Shown: positions 35,640 to 46,777 of the stretch, piece by piece
How the letters are laid out: every line of letters begins with the position of its first letter
How positions within the stretch are numbered: position 1 is the first letter of the stretch
NCBI GenBank assembly: GCA_026008535.1
Contig: BRKX01000009.1
Coordinates: forward strand, 49,287,001-49,351,000
Length of the DNA stretch: 64,000 nt
Source of the DNA: Perilla frutescens
Taxonomy: Eukaryota > Streptophyta > Magnoliopsida > Lamiales > Lamiaceae
Reading direction: 5' to 3'
Program-made: the position numbers and the translations under genes
Notes under the pieces: model-generated
Database searches by the model: none
Seen by the model: the letters and a program-made list of their open reading frames with translations, nothing else
What the model was told of the DNA's origin: nothing

Positions 35640-36300
35640 CGATCCACTTGAATCGAAGCATATTATCTTGATCATCGTATACGTCACCCACAAGTTGCTT
35701 CTCTTCAAAGTCTAATCTAACATCCCTAGCAATTCTATCGATCCTCAAGGTCTTTCTAGTAAGGATTCTAACATCGAGGCTAAATTTTTTCCACCTATTT
35801 CTAGTCCAGTAACTACTTCGTGAGCTTTCTTAACTATTTGACCGTAATCAGTGATCCGTTGAGCTTCGAGAATTCCACGCATCTCTGGTCAAAAGCCTCT
35901 CATGAACCAGTCGGTCTTCTGGTCTTCAGTGTCGATTACGCATGCTACATATTGTGAAAGTTGATTAAACTTTCACTCGTACTCTCTCACGGACAAATTT
36001 CCTTATCTCTGCTTCATGAATTCGGTTTGTTTTTGGATGCAAAAAGCACGAGAGAAGTACTTATCTATAATGATCTCTTTAAACTTGTCCCAAGTTAATC
36101 CTTGATGCTCTTCTCCGGTCATGCCATTCTTTAGAAATGAGAGGTTCACTGCTATCATTGAATCTAGGTGGAGTGTAGCGACGAAATTGCTCAATCTCTG
36201 GACTAATGGTTGGCAGAGCAGGTGCATTGGGTGCTGCATTTTGTTGATTCATCGCGCTCTGCATTTGGATGTTGGATGAATCCCTAAAGTGCTCTAATTA
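35640..36300 (-). pseudogene. Tekay-like gag fragment (degraded)
   Basis: The minus strand encodes pieces of a Retrotrans_gag-type domain: LTWDKFKEIIIDKYFSR and QTEFMKQR (36003-36239), then a segment with LSVREYE, KFNQLSQYVA and FMRGF (about 35880-36000) and LEAQRITDYGQIVKKAHEV (about 35800-35880). The consensus W..F...F...Y......K..EF..L.Q....V.EYE..F..L is recognisable. At least four stops and one frameshift interrupt it, so this copy cannot make particles itself. Confidence 0.68.
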
Positions 36301-36671
36301 GATCTGACATGAAGTTATTTCTTTTCACATTCAACGCTTGATCGGCCTCATCCCATATCTCACGTGAAGCGCGCGGGTAATTGAAGAAGTATATACTGCT
36401 AGGTTCAAGTTAACTAATAAATATCTAAATACCTTGAATCTAAATAAGGAAACAACTATGGGGAAGCTTCTACGTTCTTCTAAATTTCGAGGACTAAGTA
36501 ATTTATTTGTCAATCATCATGCATTTCAAAATAATATAACTTCTTTGCATAAATCATTTCTTGACATCTCTCATTCTCATCACTTAAGGTAATTCTAACC
36601 TCTTTCAATTATTTTCATCTTTTGGTCAAAATCAAATCCAGATGTCTTGGCATCCTTGAATAACTTTAGAT

Positions 36672-37170
36672 GAATCACGAACCATCATCGTGAAACCTTA
36701 ATATAAATTCGAATCACAATACTTTATAGTGAAACCTGGAGATAACTCTCTTGTAAATGAATCACAACCTCCTGTTGTGAAACCTGGAAATAATTCTTGA
36801 CCAAATGATGAATCATGAAATATAAGCATGAAACGTGTAAAATATTTTCAAAATTAATCACGATAACTGATAATGAAATCTGAAAATATTTTTCAATAAA
36901 CGAATCATGATATCAAATCGTGAAACCTTAAAATATACGAATCATGACCTCTCATCATGAAACCTGATAATATAAGAATCATGACCTCCTATCATGAAAC
37001 CTGGTAATTGAATCATGATCTCTCATCATGAAACCTAATAATAGCTTTTGAATCATGATCTCTGGTCATGAAACCTGAATAGAACGAATCACGATTTTTT
37101 TATCATGAAACCTAAAAATAGCTTTCATAAATGAATCACGATATCTGACCGTGAAACCTGGAAAAAAATA
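36672..37170 (-). repeat. Twelve hairpin-forming repeats in the Tekay-like leader
   Basis: Twelve diverged units of 34-51 bp start at 36672, 36711, 36759, 36810, 36855, 36902, 36939, 36976, 37010, 37050, 37086 and 37133. In plus orientation each has the form 'aatcaYga...tcRtgaaacc'. Every unit contains inverted arms around a loop of 5-9 bases. Examples are TCACGA/TCGTGA (unit 1), TCACAAC/GTTGTGA (unit 3), TCATGA/TCATGA (units 7, 8 and 10) and TCACG/CGTGA (unit 12). The array lies between the primer-binding site and gag, i.e. in the transcribed leader. The units are too diverged in length and sequence for a CRISPR or simple satellite. Confidence 0.85.
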
Positions 37171-37336
37171 TTTAGCATGACAAACTGCACTTTCACGTGC
37201 GTCAATTTTAAAATACTTGTGTACCTTTTGTTGAGGGCGGCGAAGATGACGTGCTGAGGGCTGCTGAACAAATAGTGGAAGAGAATATATATAATTCAGA
37301 ATTCAAAGAATAATGCTGCAGGTCTACAGAGTTGCA

Positions 37337-37353
37337 AACCTGCTCTGATACCA
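37337..37353 (-). other. Tekay-like primer-binding site
   Basis: The reverse complement reads 'tggtatcagagcaggtt', complementary to the 3' end of initiator methionine tRNA as in most plant LTR elements. It lies 3 bp inside the right LTR and fixes the orientation of the element as minus. Confidence 0.88.
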
Positions 37354-37356
37354 ATC

Positions 37357-39852
37357 TGTAACGCCCCGATCCCGGGAGAATTAATGACAAGGGACCGATG
37401 CGCTACTGGGGAAGGGGGAAGGGGGTTGTTGCATAAAGATAATTAAATGAAATAACTTTGGAACAAGAATAGGTTATATTTCCCAGAAATTTGGGCAGCA
37501 TAACCTCTGTAATTGTAATAGAACCACGCACTAATGCGTTTAAAAAGAACCTGAATAATATATCAATCATCAAAGGGAACTTATCCCACCAAATAACTGT
37601 AAAGGAGCATCATAGGAATATGAAAAAAATCATAACATGCCTTAAACCAATGAAGACAAGCTGTATCAGAGTGAACGGAACAAGCGTGGAGCATCTTAGT
37701 AAATTATTTCAAGTACTTAATTGATTTAGAGTATCTAAGATTTCTGAACAACACAAAAAGAGCAAGCATATAACAACAAGTAAGCCCTCGCCCCAGCTCC
37801 GTCATCTTCCAGCCTGCCTCTCAACCTGAAAATATTTTAGAAAAGATTTGGGCTGAGTACTAGTGTACCCAGTGGACAGATTTTGATAAACAGTTCACAA
37901 TCATTTTATAAATATGAATATCGTATCCACACAAGTATAACAATGGAAATGTTTCAAATCTCAAAAGCATTCCATGTATACAAAGCTTCTTTTAATCTTA
38001 CACGCTCTGTCTCAACTGTCCCTTCCTACAGTGTCTTAACTTATATACACGTCCTCCAGCCCAGCTGTCTAATAAAGGATAGTGTATACGGTCCCAAAGC
38101 TTAAAGGATCCGAACTCGAGTCTAGTTAAGCACTCAATGTTTTCGTAGGATACTGGCGAACGCGAACAGTGAGATAAAACATTTTGATACAAATATTCAT
38201 GCTTCACAGTTGATAAACAGTTGAGCTTATTAGCTGAACATAGTTTGAGAAAAATATAACCCACCTGGATGACGAGCACATGGCGGCACAATAACTTCAA
38301 AAATGGTTCATTAATCCTAGCAGGCTCTGCAGGTCCTACAAGGGTCGATCTTCGACTCAGAATAATCGCTATATTTTCGGGAATTAATATACTATAATTC
38401 GAGCTATTATTTAATTCTATTCTTTTCAAAAATATATCACACGACTCTAGAGAGCTCGTATGCATTTAACGCAGAAGGAAATAAATTCTAAAATATTATT
38501 CTTGATTTACTGGGATCAACCGACTTGATAGAGGTCTCTTTTTATAATTTGCCAATATAATCGATTTTTATCAGATTTGTGCCACGGCACTTTTTAACCG
38601 TTCAAAAATTACGAAAATATTCAAGGACCATCCTATATATGCCAAGACTATAGTTTGAGAGTTTTAGAATTTTTCAATAACACATATTTCCGGTACAAAA
38701 ATAACTGTATAAATTAAATAATCGAGATTTTTCAAAACTCGTCCAAAAATTACGAAATTCGACGGGCACGTAGGAAATATTATTTCGAGCAACTTTGGTA
38801 AATAAACTTTTTCGATTTGAGGGCCCGAAAGGGCCTGAATTCGAGAATTACAGCAGCAATTCGGCAACGTTTGTATTTTCTGTTTTCCGGTGATTTCGCC
38901 GGTTTCTGGCCGTCGGACGGGAACGAGATCAAAAGACGAAACGTAGAACACATAAAGATACACGACATATTAAAATTTGGGCTAAAAAGGACTAGAAATG
39001 GACCGATACGATAGTCGCGCGACGTGGCTGCGCTATCTTCATTTTCCGGCGACTGGTGCAGCTTCGGCGACGTCTCCGGCGGCGGCACGGCGGTGGGAAG
39101 GTGGCGGCAGGTCGGTGGGGATACGGTGGCAGCAGCTGCAGCCTGCAGTCCTCTCCCTCGGTCCTCTATTCTCTCTCCTATCTCTCTCCCACTCACTCTA
39201 ATCTCTCTCACTCTCGCTCTCTCTTATCTCTCTTTCTTTTTCTTTTTTTTTTTTTATTTTGTTTGATTTATACGGCAATTGCCGACTTAGGGGGGGGGGG
39301 GGGAAGAAATGGTTAAAAGTTGGGGTAACCGGGGGGGTTATTTAGATATTTTTAGGATTTTAAAATATAATATTTTGGATATAAATACTTTTAGACTCGA
39401 TTTAAAAATTACTTTATTTTACCGGAAGTTTAATTGATCTCGCATTATAAATTTAAAAATACCGGAAGATTTATTGGATTATTTCCTATTAAATCAATTC
39501 AAAATAATATGCCGAAAATTTCATTTGATAATAAAACGAGAAAAGATTCCTTTTTAAATTGAATAAAAAATTACTATTTATTTTACCAAAAATATTATCA
39601 GGAATTCGTTTGACCTCTAATTAAAATTTTAAAAGTATCATTGAAATTCTCAGGTCATTCTATTTTCATGAAAATTATTATTGACTACGCGTCAAAAATA
39701 TTTCAACTATAATAATTTTTTCAATCTTAAATAAAATCTAAAGTCGCGTCTTTTATCTATTTTACTTTATTTTAGCTCCAATAATTTTTTTTTTGCCTTC
39801 TAAATAAATTTAGAAAACTTTTAACTATAATCCAAAAATACGGGGTGTTACA
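37357..39852 (-). repeat. Tekay-like LTR, right copy (5' LTR of the element)
   Basis: Length 2496 bp, offset 4728 bp from the left copy up to the poly-G tract and 4730 bp after it. All open frames translate identically in the two LTRs. The right end is followed by the duplicated target CATCT. Confidence 0.93.
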
Positions 39853-42800
39853 CATCTACAGCAGCGGAGTCGTATAGATTGGTTGAATGATGGAGATAGA
39901 AATTCATAAAATTTCCATGATAGCATAAGATTGAGACGTGCTAAGGCTTCTATTGATGTTTTATCTATTGATGGCGAGATTGTCAATGATCCGGATAGAA
40001 TTGCTTCGCATGTTGTTCAATACTTTGAAAATTTGTTTTCTAATGATGGTACTCGAGGCATGGACTTGGTTTGGATTGATCGATTAATTCCAAAATTGGT
40101 TGATGATCGGCATTATCATGAGCTAATGATTCAACCTTCTTTTGAGGAAGTTAAAGTTGCCGTTTTTGATCTTGATGCTAATAGTGCTGCAAGGCCTGAT
40201 GGATATTCTGGAAAAAAAATTTCACGTTGCTTGGGAAATTATTTCTCACGATATTTACCATGTTGTTTTGGAATTTTTTTCACATGGAGTTTTTCCTTTC
40301 GGGCTGAATTCAGGATTTATTGTTTTAATTCTAAAGAAGGATCGTGCTTTACAGGTGGAGGAGTTTCGGCCAAGTGCATTGAGTAATTTCTTTTTTAAAA
40401 TTTTCACCAAGGTGTTGGCTACTCGTTTGAATAAGGTGGCCTCTTGTATTGTCACTCGGCAGCAGTTTGGGTTCATTCAAGGTAGACAAATACATGAGGC
40501 AATCATGTTAGCTTCTGAAGGTGTTAATGCCATGAATCGTACTCACGGAGGGACGAATATGGCTCTTAAGCTTGACATCAAGAAGGCATTTGATACAATG
40601 AATTGGGATTTCCTTCGGCATATGTTGCTTAAGTTTGGATTTCCTGAGAAGTTTTGTGCTTGGATATCTAGTATTCTTGAGTCGGCTCGTCTATCTGTTT
40701 TGGTTAATGGCTCGCCAAAAGGATACTTTGCTTGTACTTGTAGTGTTCGCCAAGGGGGTCCTCTTTCTTCTCTTTTATTTGGTATTACCGAAGAAATGTT
40801 CAGTTATCTCTTGGACAATGCGGTCATGAATAAGAAGTTGGCTCCAATGTCGTTTGGTCGGGGAGTTTCTTTTCCCACTCATATTCTTTATGCGGACGAT
40901 GTTTTTATATTCTGTCGTGCCTCGAAGTCTAATGTCCGGACTATCAAGAAAATTATGGATATTTATGCGAGGGTGTCTGGCCAAGTTTGTAGTAGCAAGA
41001 AATCGAGAGTCTTTTATGGTAAAGGAGTTCGGACAAGGGTGAAGGCAGAGTTGTCATCGACTTTGGGTTTCACTGTTGGCACTTTTCCCACGGAGTTATT
41101 GGGTGTACCTATTTTTGTTGGTACTCCGAAAGTGATGCATATCAGGAGATTGGCAGATAAAATATTGGCAAAGTTTGATCATTGGCGCGGTCGTTCTCTC
41201 TCCATGGCCGGTCGACTTTGCTTGATTAAGTCGGTTATCATGAGCTCGGCCATTCATTCTATGATGGTGTATGCTTGGCCTTCTTTCTTGGTTAAGAAGC
41301 TTGATGCAGCGGCGCGAAACTTTCTTTAGAAAGGGGATGTTAACATTCATTTCTATACTGCAGTTAGCTGGGCGCGTACGTGTGCTATTGTTGAGGAGGA
41401 GGGACTTGGTGTTTCTTCTTTCAAGGAGGTTAATCGGGGTTTGCTTATGAAGTTAGCTTGGAACATAATTGATTCGGACTCTCCTGCATTCCATTTGATG
41501 AGAACTCGTTTCTTATCCTCTCCGAGTCAGACTAAACGAGTAGCATATTCATCTATTTGGCCTAGATTATGTCCCTTGGTCCAGACGTTGGTTAAGGAAT
41601 CATTTTGTATTATTGGCACTGGTTCTAAGGTTGACTTTTGGCATGATAACTGGCTAGGGTATGTTATCGTTGATCGTCTAAACATCCCGAAGGGGGTGCA
41701 TGCTGGATTTAAGGACAAGGTTGGGGATTTTTTAGTTAATGGTGTTTGGAAGTTCACCTCTTCTTTTGTCCGGGCCTTTCCGGATGTGTGCCATGACATT
41801 TTGCGGATTCCTGTTGCGCCCGGGGAGAATGAACGGGTTTGGTCAAAATCATTGAATGGCAATTTCACAGTTCGATCAGCTAGGCTGCATACTCGGATTG
41901 GTTTTCCTTCTGTTAAGTGGAGAAAATGGATTTGGAATCCTTCCATTCCTATGCGTCGATCTATGGTTGTGTGGTGTTTACTTCTTTTCCGGCTTCCTAC
42001 TATGGATACATTACATGGTTTCATTGGGCCGACGGTTTGTTTCATGTGCAAAGGGGAGCGGGAGACTGCGGATCACTTGTTTTGGAATTGTTCTTTGGCC
42101 TCGGTGGTCTGGCGCTGGGTTTTTAATACTTTCCGCATTATGGAGATTCGAGCGGCTTCATTTCATGAAGCTTTTCTTCAGTTTATGGGATGTTCTTTTA
42201 GCTCTCAGATTTTGCTTCTTTGGAAGGCTGCGGTCATCACTGTTATTTTGGTTCTTTGGACATTTCGCAATAAAGTTATTTATGAGGATTTAGTGCCTAC
42301 TCATTTGCTAATTATTTCTACTGTTCGTGTCACTCTTCAGGAGATGGCGTTTATGAGAGCTAGCTGGGGATATATGAGAAATGATGTTAACGAATTGATC
42401 ACGCTGAAGATTCTCAAAGTTTCTCCTAGACCGCTGCCTCGTCGGAATCTTGTCTCAGTCATTTAGCGCCCACCTCCGGTGGGATGGACTAAGATTAACA
42501 CTGATGGGTCGGCACAAGGATCACCGGGTGTGATGGCTACTGGAGGGGTGTTTAGACGTTCTGATGGATCGGTGGTGGGTTGCTTCCACACTGATGAAGG
42601 AGTTGGCTTTGCTTTTCTGGCCGAGATTCTTGTTGTTTTGGCTGCGTTGGAATGGGCGAAGCATTTGTCTCTGGACTTTATTTGGCTGGAGGCAGACTCT
42701 ATTTATGTGGTCTCATTGTTATCTTCTCGGAGTTTGCAGGTGCCTTGGGTGGTTAAGGCTCGTTGGCGTGCGGTTCTGGATTTCATCAGTCATATTCATT

Positions 42801-42955
42801 TCTGTGTTTCGCATATTTATAGAAAGGGGAATTCTGTTGCTGATATTTTAGCCTCTCATAGTGTTCCTTCTGGATTTTGGTATTCTGTTATTCCTTGTAT
42901 TTCTGACGCTGTTCTACAGGATTTTTGTTCTTCTGGTTATTTTCGATTTGTTTAG
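39853..42955 (+). pseudogene. LINE ORF2 C-terminus: RT, zf-RVT, RNase H
   Basis: It continues ORF2 after the Tekay-like insertion; removing 7,229 bp puts it back in the same frame. A frameshift lies at an A8 run (40212-40219). RT then runs in one frame from about 40220 with FGFIQGRQIHEAI, LKLDIKKAFDTMNW, VRQGGPLSS and the catalytic YADD at 40889-40900. A zf-RVT region has CFMCKGERETADHLFWNC (about 42039-42092). RNase H (42479-42955) keeps TDGSAQG, a Glu in FLAEIL, EADS and RKGNSVADILA. Stops are at about 39907, 41327-41329 (TAG, expected W) and 42464-42466. These domains would carry out target-primed reverse transcription. Confidence 0.88.
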
Positions 42956-43104
42956 AGGAGTACTCTTTTTCCCATATGGTTTTTCCTACTCCGGGTTTTC
43001 CATATGGGTTTTGATGAGGCTCCGGTCCCCTGAGTTATCAATCATGTGATTTCCGGGACTTTTAGGTTTTTTTTTTTACTCTTCTTTATATACAATTTAT
43101 TCAG

Positions 43105-43582
43105 AAATGTAAGCATTACTGTATTCTATGATGCTGATTGGGCTGGATCCCCAGATGACAGAAAAAGCACTTCAGGTGCTTGTTTCTTTTTAGGAAACAA
43201 TGTTGTTTCCTGGTTCAGTAAGAAGCAGAACTGCATATCTCTATCTACAGCAGAAGCAGAATACATTGCAGCAGGAAGCAGCTATACTTAGATCATCTGG
43301 ATAATGCAGATGATGAAATACTATGAAGTCAGTCATGATACTCCTATCCTGTACTGTGATAATATAAGTGCTATCAACATCTTAAAGAATTCAGTGCAAC
43401 CTTCGAGGACCAAACATATAGACATCAGACGTCACTTAATCAGAGAGCTGGTTGAAGAAGAAGTGCTAAAGATTGAACACATGAAGACAGAAGATCCACT
43501 AACTAATTTGTTCACCAAGGGATTAGTTTCAGCTCAATTTGAGAAACTCATAGCAGCCCTTGGGGTGTGCTTGGTTCAGTAA
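43105..43582 (+). pseudogene. Sirevirus copy B RNase H (after LINE)
   Basis: It resumes copy B after the LINE: YDADWAGSPDDRKSTSG (about 43126-43177), FSKKQNCISLSTAEAEYIAAG (about 43216-43278) and YCDNISAINILK (about 43354-43390). These are the copia RNase H blocks with the Asp and Glu residues kept. It ends GVCLVQ with TAA at 43580-43582, matching copy A at 21370. One TAG near 43289 replaces the CAG of copy A. The first RNase H residues lie before the LINE at about 29870-29895. Confidence 0.85.
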
Positions 43583-43988
43583 AACCAAGAAAAAGGGTAT
43601 GGGTGTGACTATTTCACACTCAGCAGAAAAGAACCTTCTTGCACAAAGGGATTGAACATTCCCATAAATGTTCCTTTAGATGTACATGACCATGATTCAA
43701 ACCCTAAGTACATCTTTGTTAATAGCTAGTTCTGACGTGCTATCCTCATCTTTGATTTTCCAGGATTTTCCTCTAATTTCTTAGTCTAACAGAAACCTGA
43801 GTTTACTCTATGAACGGAATACTCTCTTATATATATGTTTAGCCGTTTAGAGAGAACGTTCACTTTTCAAATTTCTGAAATTAAAAACCCTTCTCTCTCG
43901 ATAAAACCTCTGAGTTTTTTGAGTTTCCTCCCTTGTTTGCCATTGATTTTCTTGCTGTTTATCCTTGTCATATACCCATATATTTTCA

Positions 43989-46361
43989 ATGGCTCCAAAA
44001 TGAAAGCTTGTCCGTCCTAAGAAAGTTGTGAAGCCCAAAATGAGGTATGGAAAAGTTACATATTCCAAACTTCAAGACCAGTTCTACGAAGAGGATGAGT
44101 TTGACAAGTAGGTTCAAGGTGAATCGACATATAAGAAGCCTGTTCAGAGAGCACTTCGTGATGAATCATCAAGCAAAGATACAGAAGAATTGATTGAGAC
44201 ATTCCATGGAGACGATGAGGAAAAAGACATGGAAACAAAAGAACAAGAAATTGCTTCTTTTGTGAAGAAAACAAAGACCCAAAGTCTATCAATCGATGAT
44301 CTTTTGAAAGAAGCCGTGAAATCATACGATGTCAACAGAAAGAAGGCAAGAACAAAGGAAACTGCAATCAAGAAAACCAAGAAGACTACAACTTCTTCAT
44401 CAAAGAAGATCATCAGAACATCTGCTACTCATGCCCTTTAGAAAGAGAAGAGATTTGTTGTTGATGATCCAGTCAAGCCTTCAGATATGCCGGCACATGC
44501 TAAGAAACATGTTGCAGAGAAGAGCCCTGCGAAAACATCTACTCCAGTGAACGTTGTGCTGAAGTCACCAGTTCAACCTTCTACTGCAGAAAGTGATGAT
44601 GAAGACCGAGAAGATTATATTCCATTAAGTCTTGAGATGAAGGCCATAGCAACTGCACTTGCAAAAGGAAAGAAGAAGATCATTCACAGACCTTTAGTTG
44701 TTGATCCTATAGTGCAAGAAGTCATTCAGAGCTCATCCTCTGAATCTGCTGAAAAGACTCATGTTCCACAACAGGAGAAGTTACTTGCACCTGCTCAATA
44801 TGATCCGTTTGCCAGATCACTTGTCAAGAAGAAAACCCCCAGAAAGAAGACCTTTACTGCTGTTGTGCAGTTGGTTCCAAGAACTCCTATAACCAGAAGT
44901 CAGGCATCTGCCACTCCACCATCTGCTGCTGCATCTACAAAGAAACGGAAAGCTGTTGAAACAACTGGTCCTTCCAAGAAAGCCAAGAAAGCTGCCCAGC
45001 CGAAGGATATACCAGAAGATGTTCACTCACAGTCGAGTGAACATGAGTCTGAAGTTCACAAATAGATTGTTCGCGTTACAGGTACTTCAAGTCAATCAGT
45101 CTTTCATTCTTCCAAACATGCTGACATATGGGAGAAAGTGAAGCAGAGGTCTATGATATTTGATAAAAAGGTGGATAAGGATACACTATTAGCTACTGGA
45201 GTGTATACCTTGCTAGAGCAAGCTGGTCTGTTGGGAACAATGCAGAAGGTTCAAGAGTTTATTCCCAAAGTTGTTACAAAGTTCTACTGTAATTTATCCA
45301 AAGAGATTGATGATCCAAAGTCTGAAGACTTCCAGAAAGTCTATATGAGAGGTGAGATGCTGAATTTTTTCCCTGATCTTATTAATGAGTTTTTGGGATG
45401 TTCATCTGAGGGGGAGTACAAAGAGATAGATGACTGGGGGATGGTTGCTGAGGAACTGACTCAAGGTATCTACAACAAATGGCCATCGCATCCACGGACA
45501 ATTCCAACCTCCAAGCTGACTTACAAATATGGAACTTTGTTCAGAATTCTGATCCACAATTGGCTACCTACTAAGCACAGAGCTGCGGTGACTCAAGCTC
45601 AAGGGAGGTTTCTGTATCACCTCGGAACTGGAAAGCAGTTCAATTATAGTGAGTTCGTATTCAGCAAGATCATCAGCAGTGCAGAATCTACTGTAGTCAA
45701 GGGTCTACTTTGTTACCCTTCATTGATCTACAATATCCTAAAGCATCAGAAGAAGAATGTTTCTTCAAAGAAAGATAAGATTATTCCTCTTCACAAGCCT
45801 CTAGTGATCAAGGTTGCTCCTCAAATAGGAGATCCTCATCTTCGTCTCCAGTTTAAACAGTTCATGACATCCAAAAAAGGAGTGGATGCTACTGTTGAAG
45901 AGTCTTTACCAAAAGCTGCAGTGCTGAAGTTTCTAGAGAAAAGTATGGAGTTTCATGCTCGATTGATTTCTGAGCATACTTCTGAGAAGATGAGGATTCA
46001 AGCAATGATTGTTGATCTTTCATCAGGAGATGAATTTGCCTCTCCAGCAGCAAATGTCCCTAAAGATGTACATAACTTGCACAAGCTTGCAAGTACAACT
46101 GAAGCTGCCACTCAGAAGGGTTTCTCTCTAGTTTAAAGCCAAGGTGAAAGACAGATTGGAGCGCAGGACAAGGAAGCAGAAGTTGTCCAAGAGGAGACTG
46201 TAGAGAATAATGCTAAAGAAGAAGATGAGGAAGTTGAAGAGGAGGTTGAAGAGGAAGCTGATGCAGGAGAGGAGACTGAGTATGATGATACCGAAGCAAG
46301 TTCTGAAGAAAGAGGATCTCATGAAGGAGATGATGAGCAAGACGCTGACAAATATGAGTAG
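43989..46361 (+). pseudogene. Sirevirus copy B ORF3, about 790 codons with five stops
   Basis: One reading frame runs from ATG 43989 (MAPK, then TGA) to TAG 46359-46361 without any frameshift. Stops lie at 44001, about 44109, about 44440, about 45063 and 46134-46136. Three of them are CAG in copy A. The protein has a Lys/Ser/Glu-rich N-terminal half with nuclear-signal-like KKRKAVE and KKAKKAA runs. A globular domain (about 45138-45760: VVTKFYCNLSKEID, FPDLINEFLG, ILIHNWLPTKHRAA, GLLCYPSLIYNILK) resembles the 'putative plant transposon protein' type, followed by a helical region and an acidic tail ending DADKYE. No signal peptide or membrane segment is visible. Function unknown. Confidence 0.75.
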
Positions 46362-46777
46362 TTTCTGGTTATTACTCCTTTGCCTTTCTCGGTGGCAAAT
46401 AGGGGGAGTAATTCAATATAAGTTTTTTATTTTCTGTTCTACTTATCTTGCATCATATTTTGCAAGGTATTTTATTTTGCTTTAATAGCTTGTTATAGCT
46501 ATTTTGTTATGGAATAGATTTTTTCTTCCCTATATGATTCATGTCTGCTAAAAAAAATTAAAATTGCTATCAAAAGATAAAATATATATATATATATATA
46601 TAAAATCAATATAGCAGAGCAGGTATAAGCTGATAAGAATGTGAAACATAGCTGAATCATATGATGTTCTTCAAAATATTTTAGTATGTTTTTAAGTACA
46701 TGATCCTACAGTTCAAGGGTTGTGTTCTTTTAAAACATGGAGCTGATTTGCAACCAGATAAAGACAAAGGGGGAGAT

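Larger units (their letters stand above)
32629..39852 (-). mobile_element. Tekay/Del-like gypsy, internally deleted, very recent insertion
   Basis: Two LTRs of about 2.49 kb (32629-35122 and 37357-39852) flank a 2,234-bp interior, and the unit is bounded by the perfect 5-bp duplication CATCT (32624-32628 and 39853-39857). Read on the minus strand, the LTR begins TGTAACACCCCG and ends ...GGGGCGTTACA. The primer site 'tggtatcagagcaggtt' follows, and the polypurine tract 'aaggagggtagga' precedes the other LTR, next to a 'cgggacgaaatttt' phrase typical of Tekay/Del chromoviruses. Only gag and the extreme pol end remain, both degraded. It inserted into the LINE ORF2. Confidence 0.9.
29896..43104 (+). 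mobile_element. L1-type LINE with RNase H domain, split by a Tekay-like LTR element
   Basis: Two ORFs: ORF1 with a DUF4283-like domain and a knuckle remnant, and ORF2 with endonuclease, RT, zf-RVT and RNase H, the domain order of plant L1 LINEs. It begins at about 29896, 14 bp before the ORF1 start, and ends near 43104 without a clear poly(A) tail. It interrupts the RNase H of Sirevirus copy B. No clean target duplication is seen; 'ttcagatgcaaa' before the element and 'ttcagaaa' at its right end may be a damaged one. ORF2 is itself split by a Tekay-like element at 32629-39852. Confidence 0.88.

Noticed and set aside
36672..37170. Regularly spaced repeats suggesting a CRISPR array
   Set aside because: Unit length and sequence vary, the repeats are imperfect, there are no cas genes, and the context is a plant LTR retrotransposon leader.
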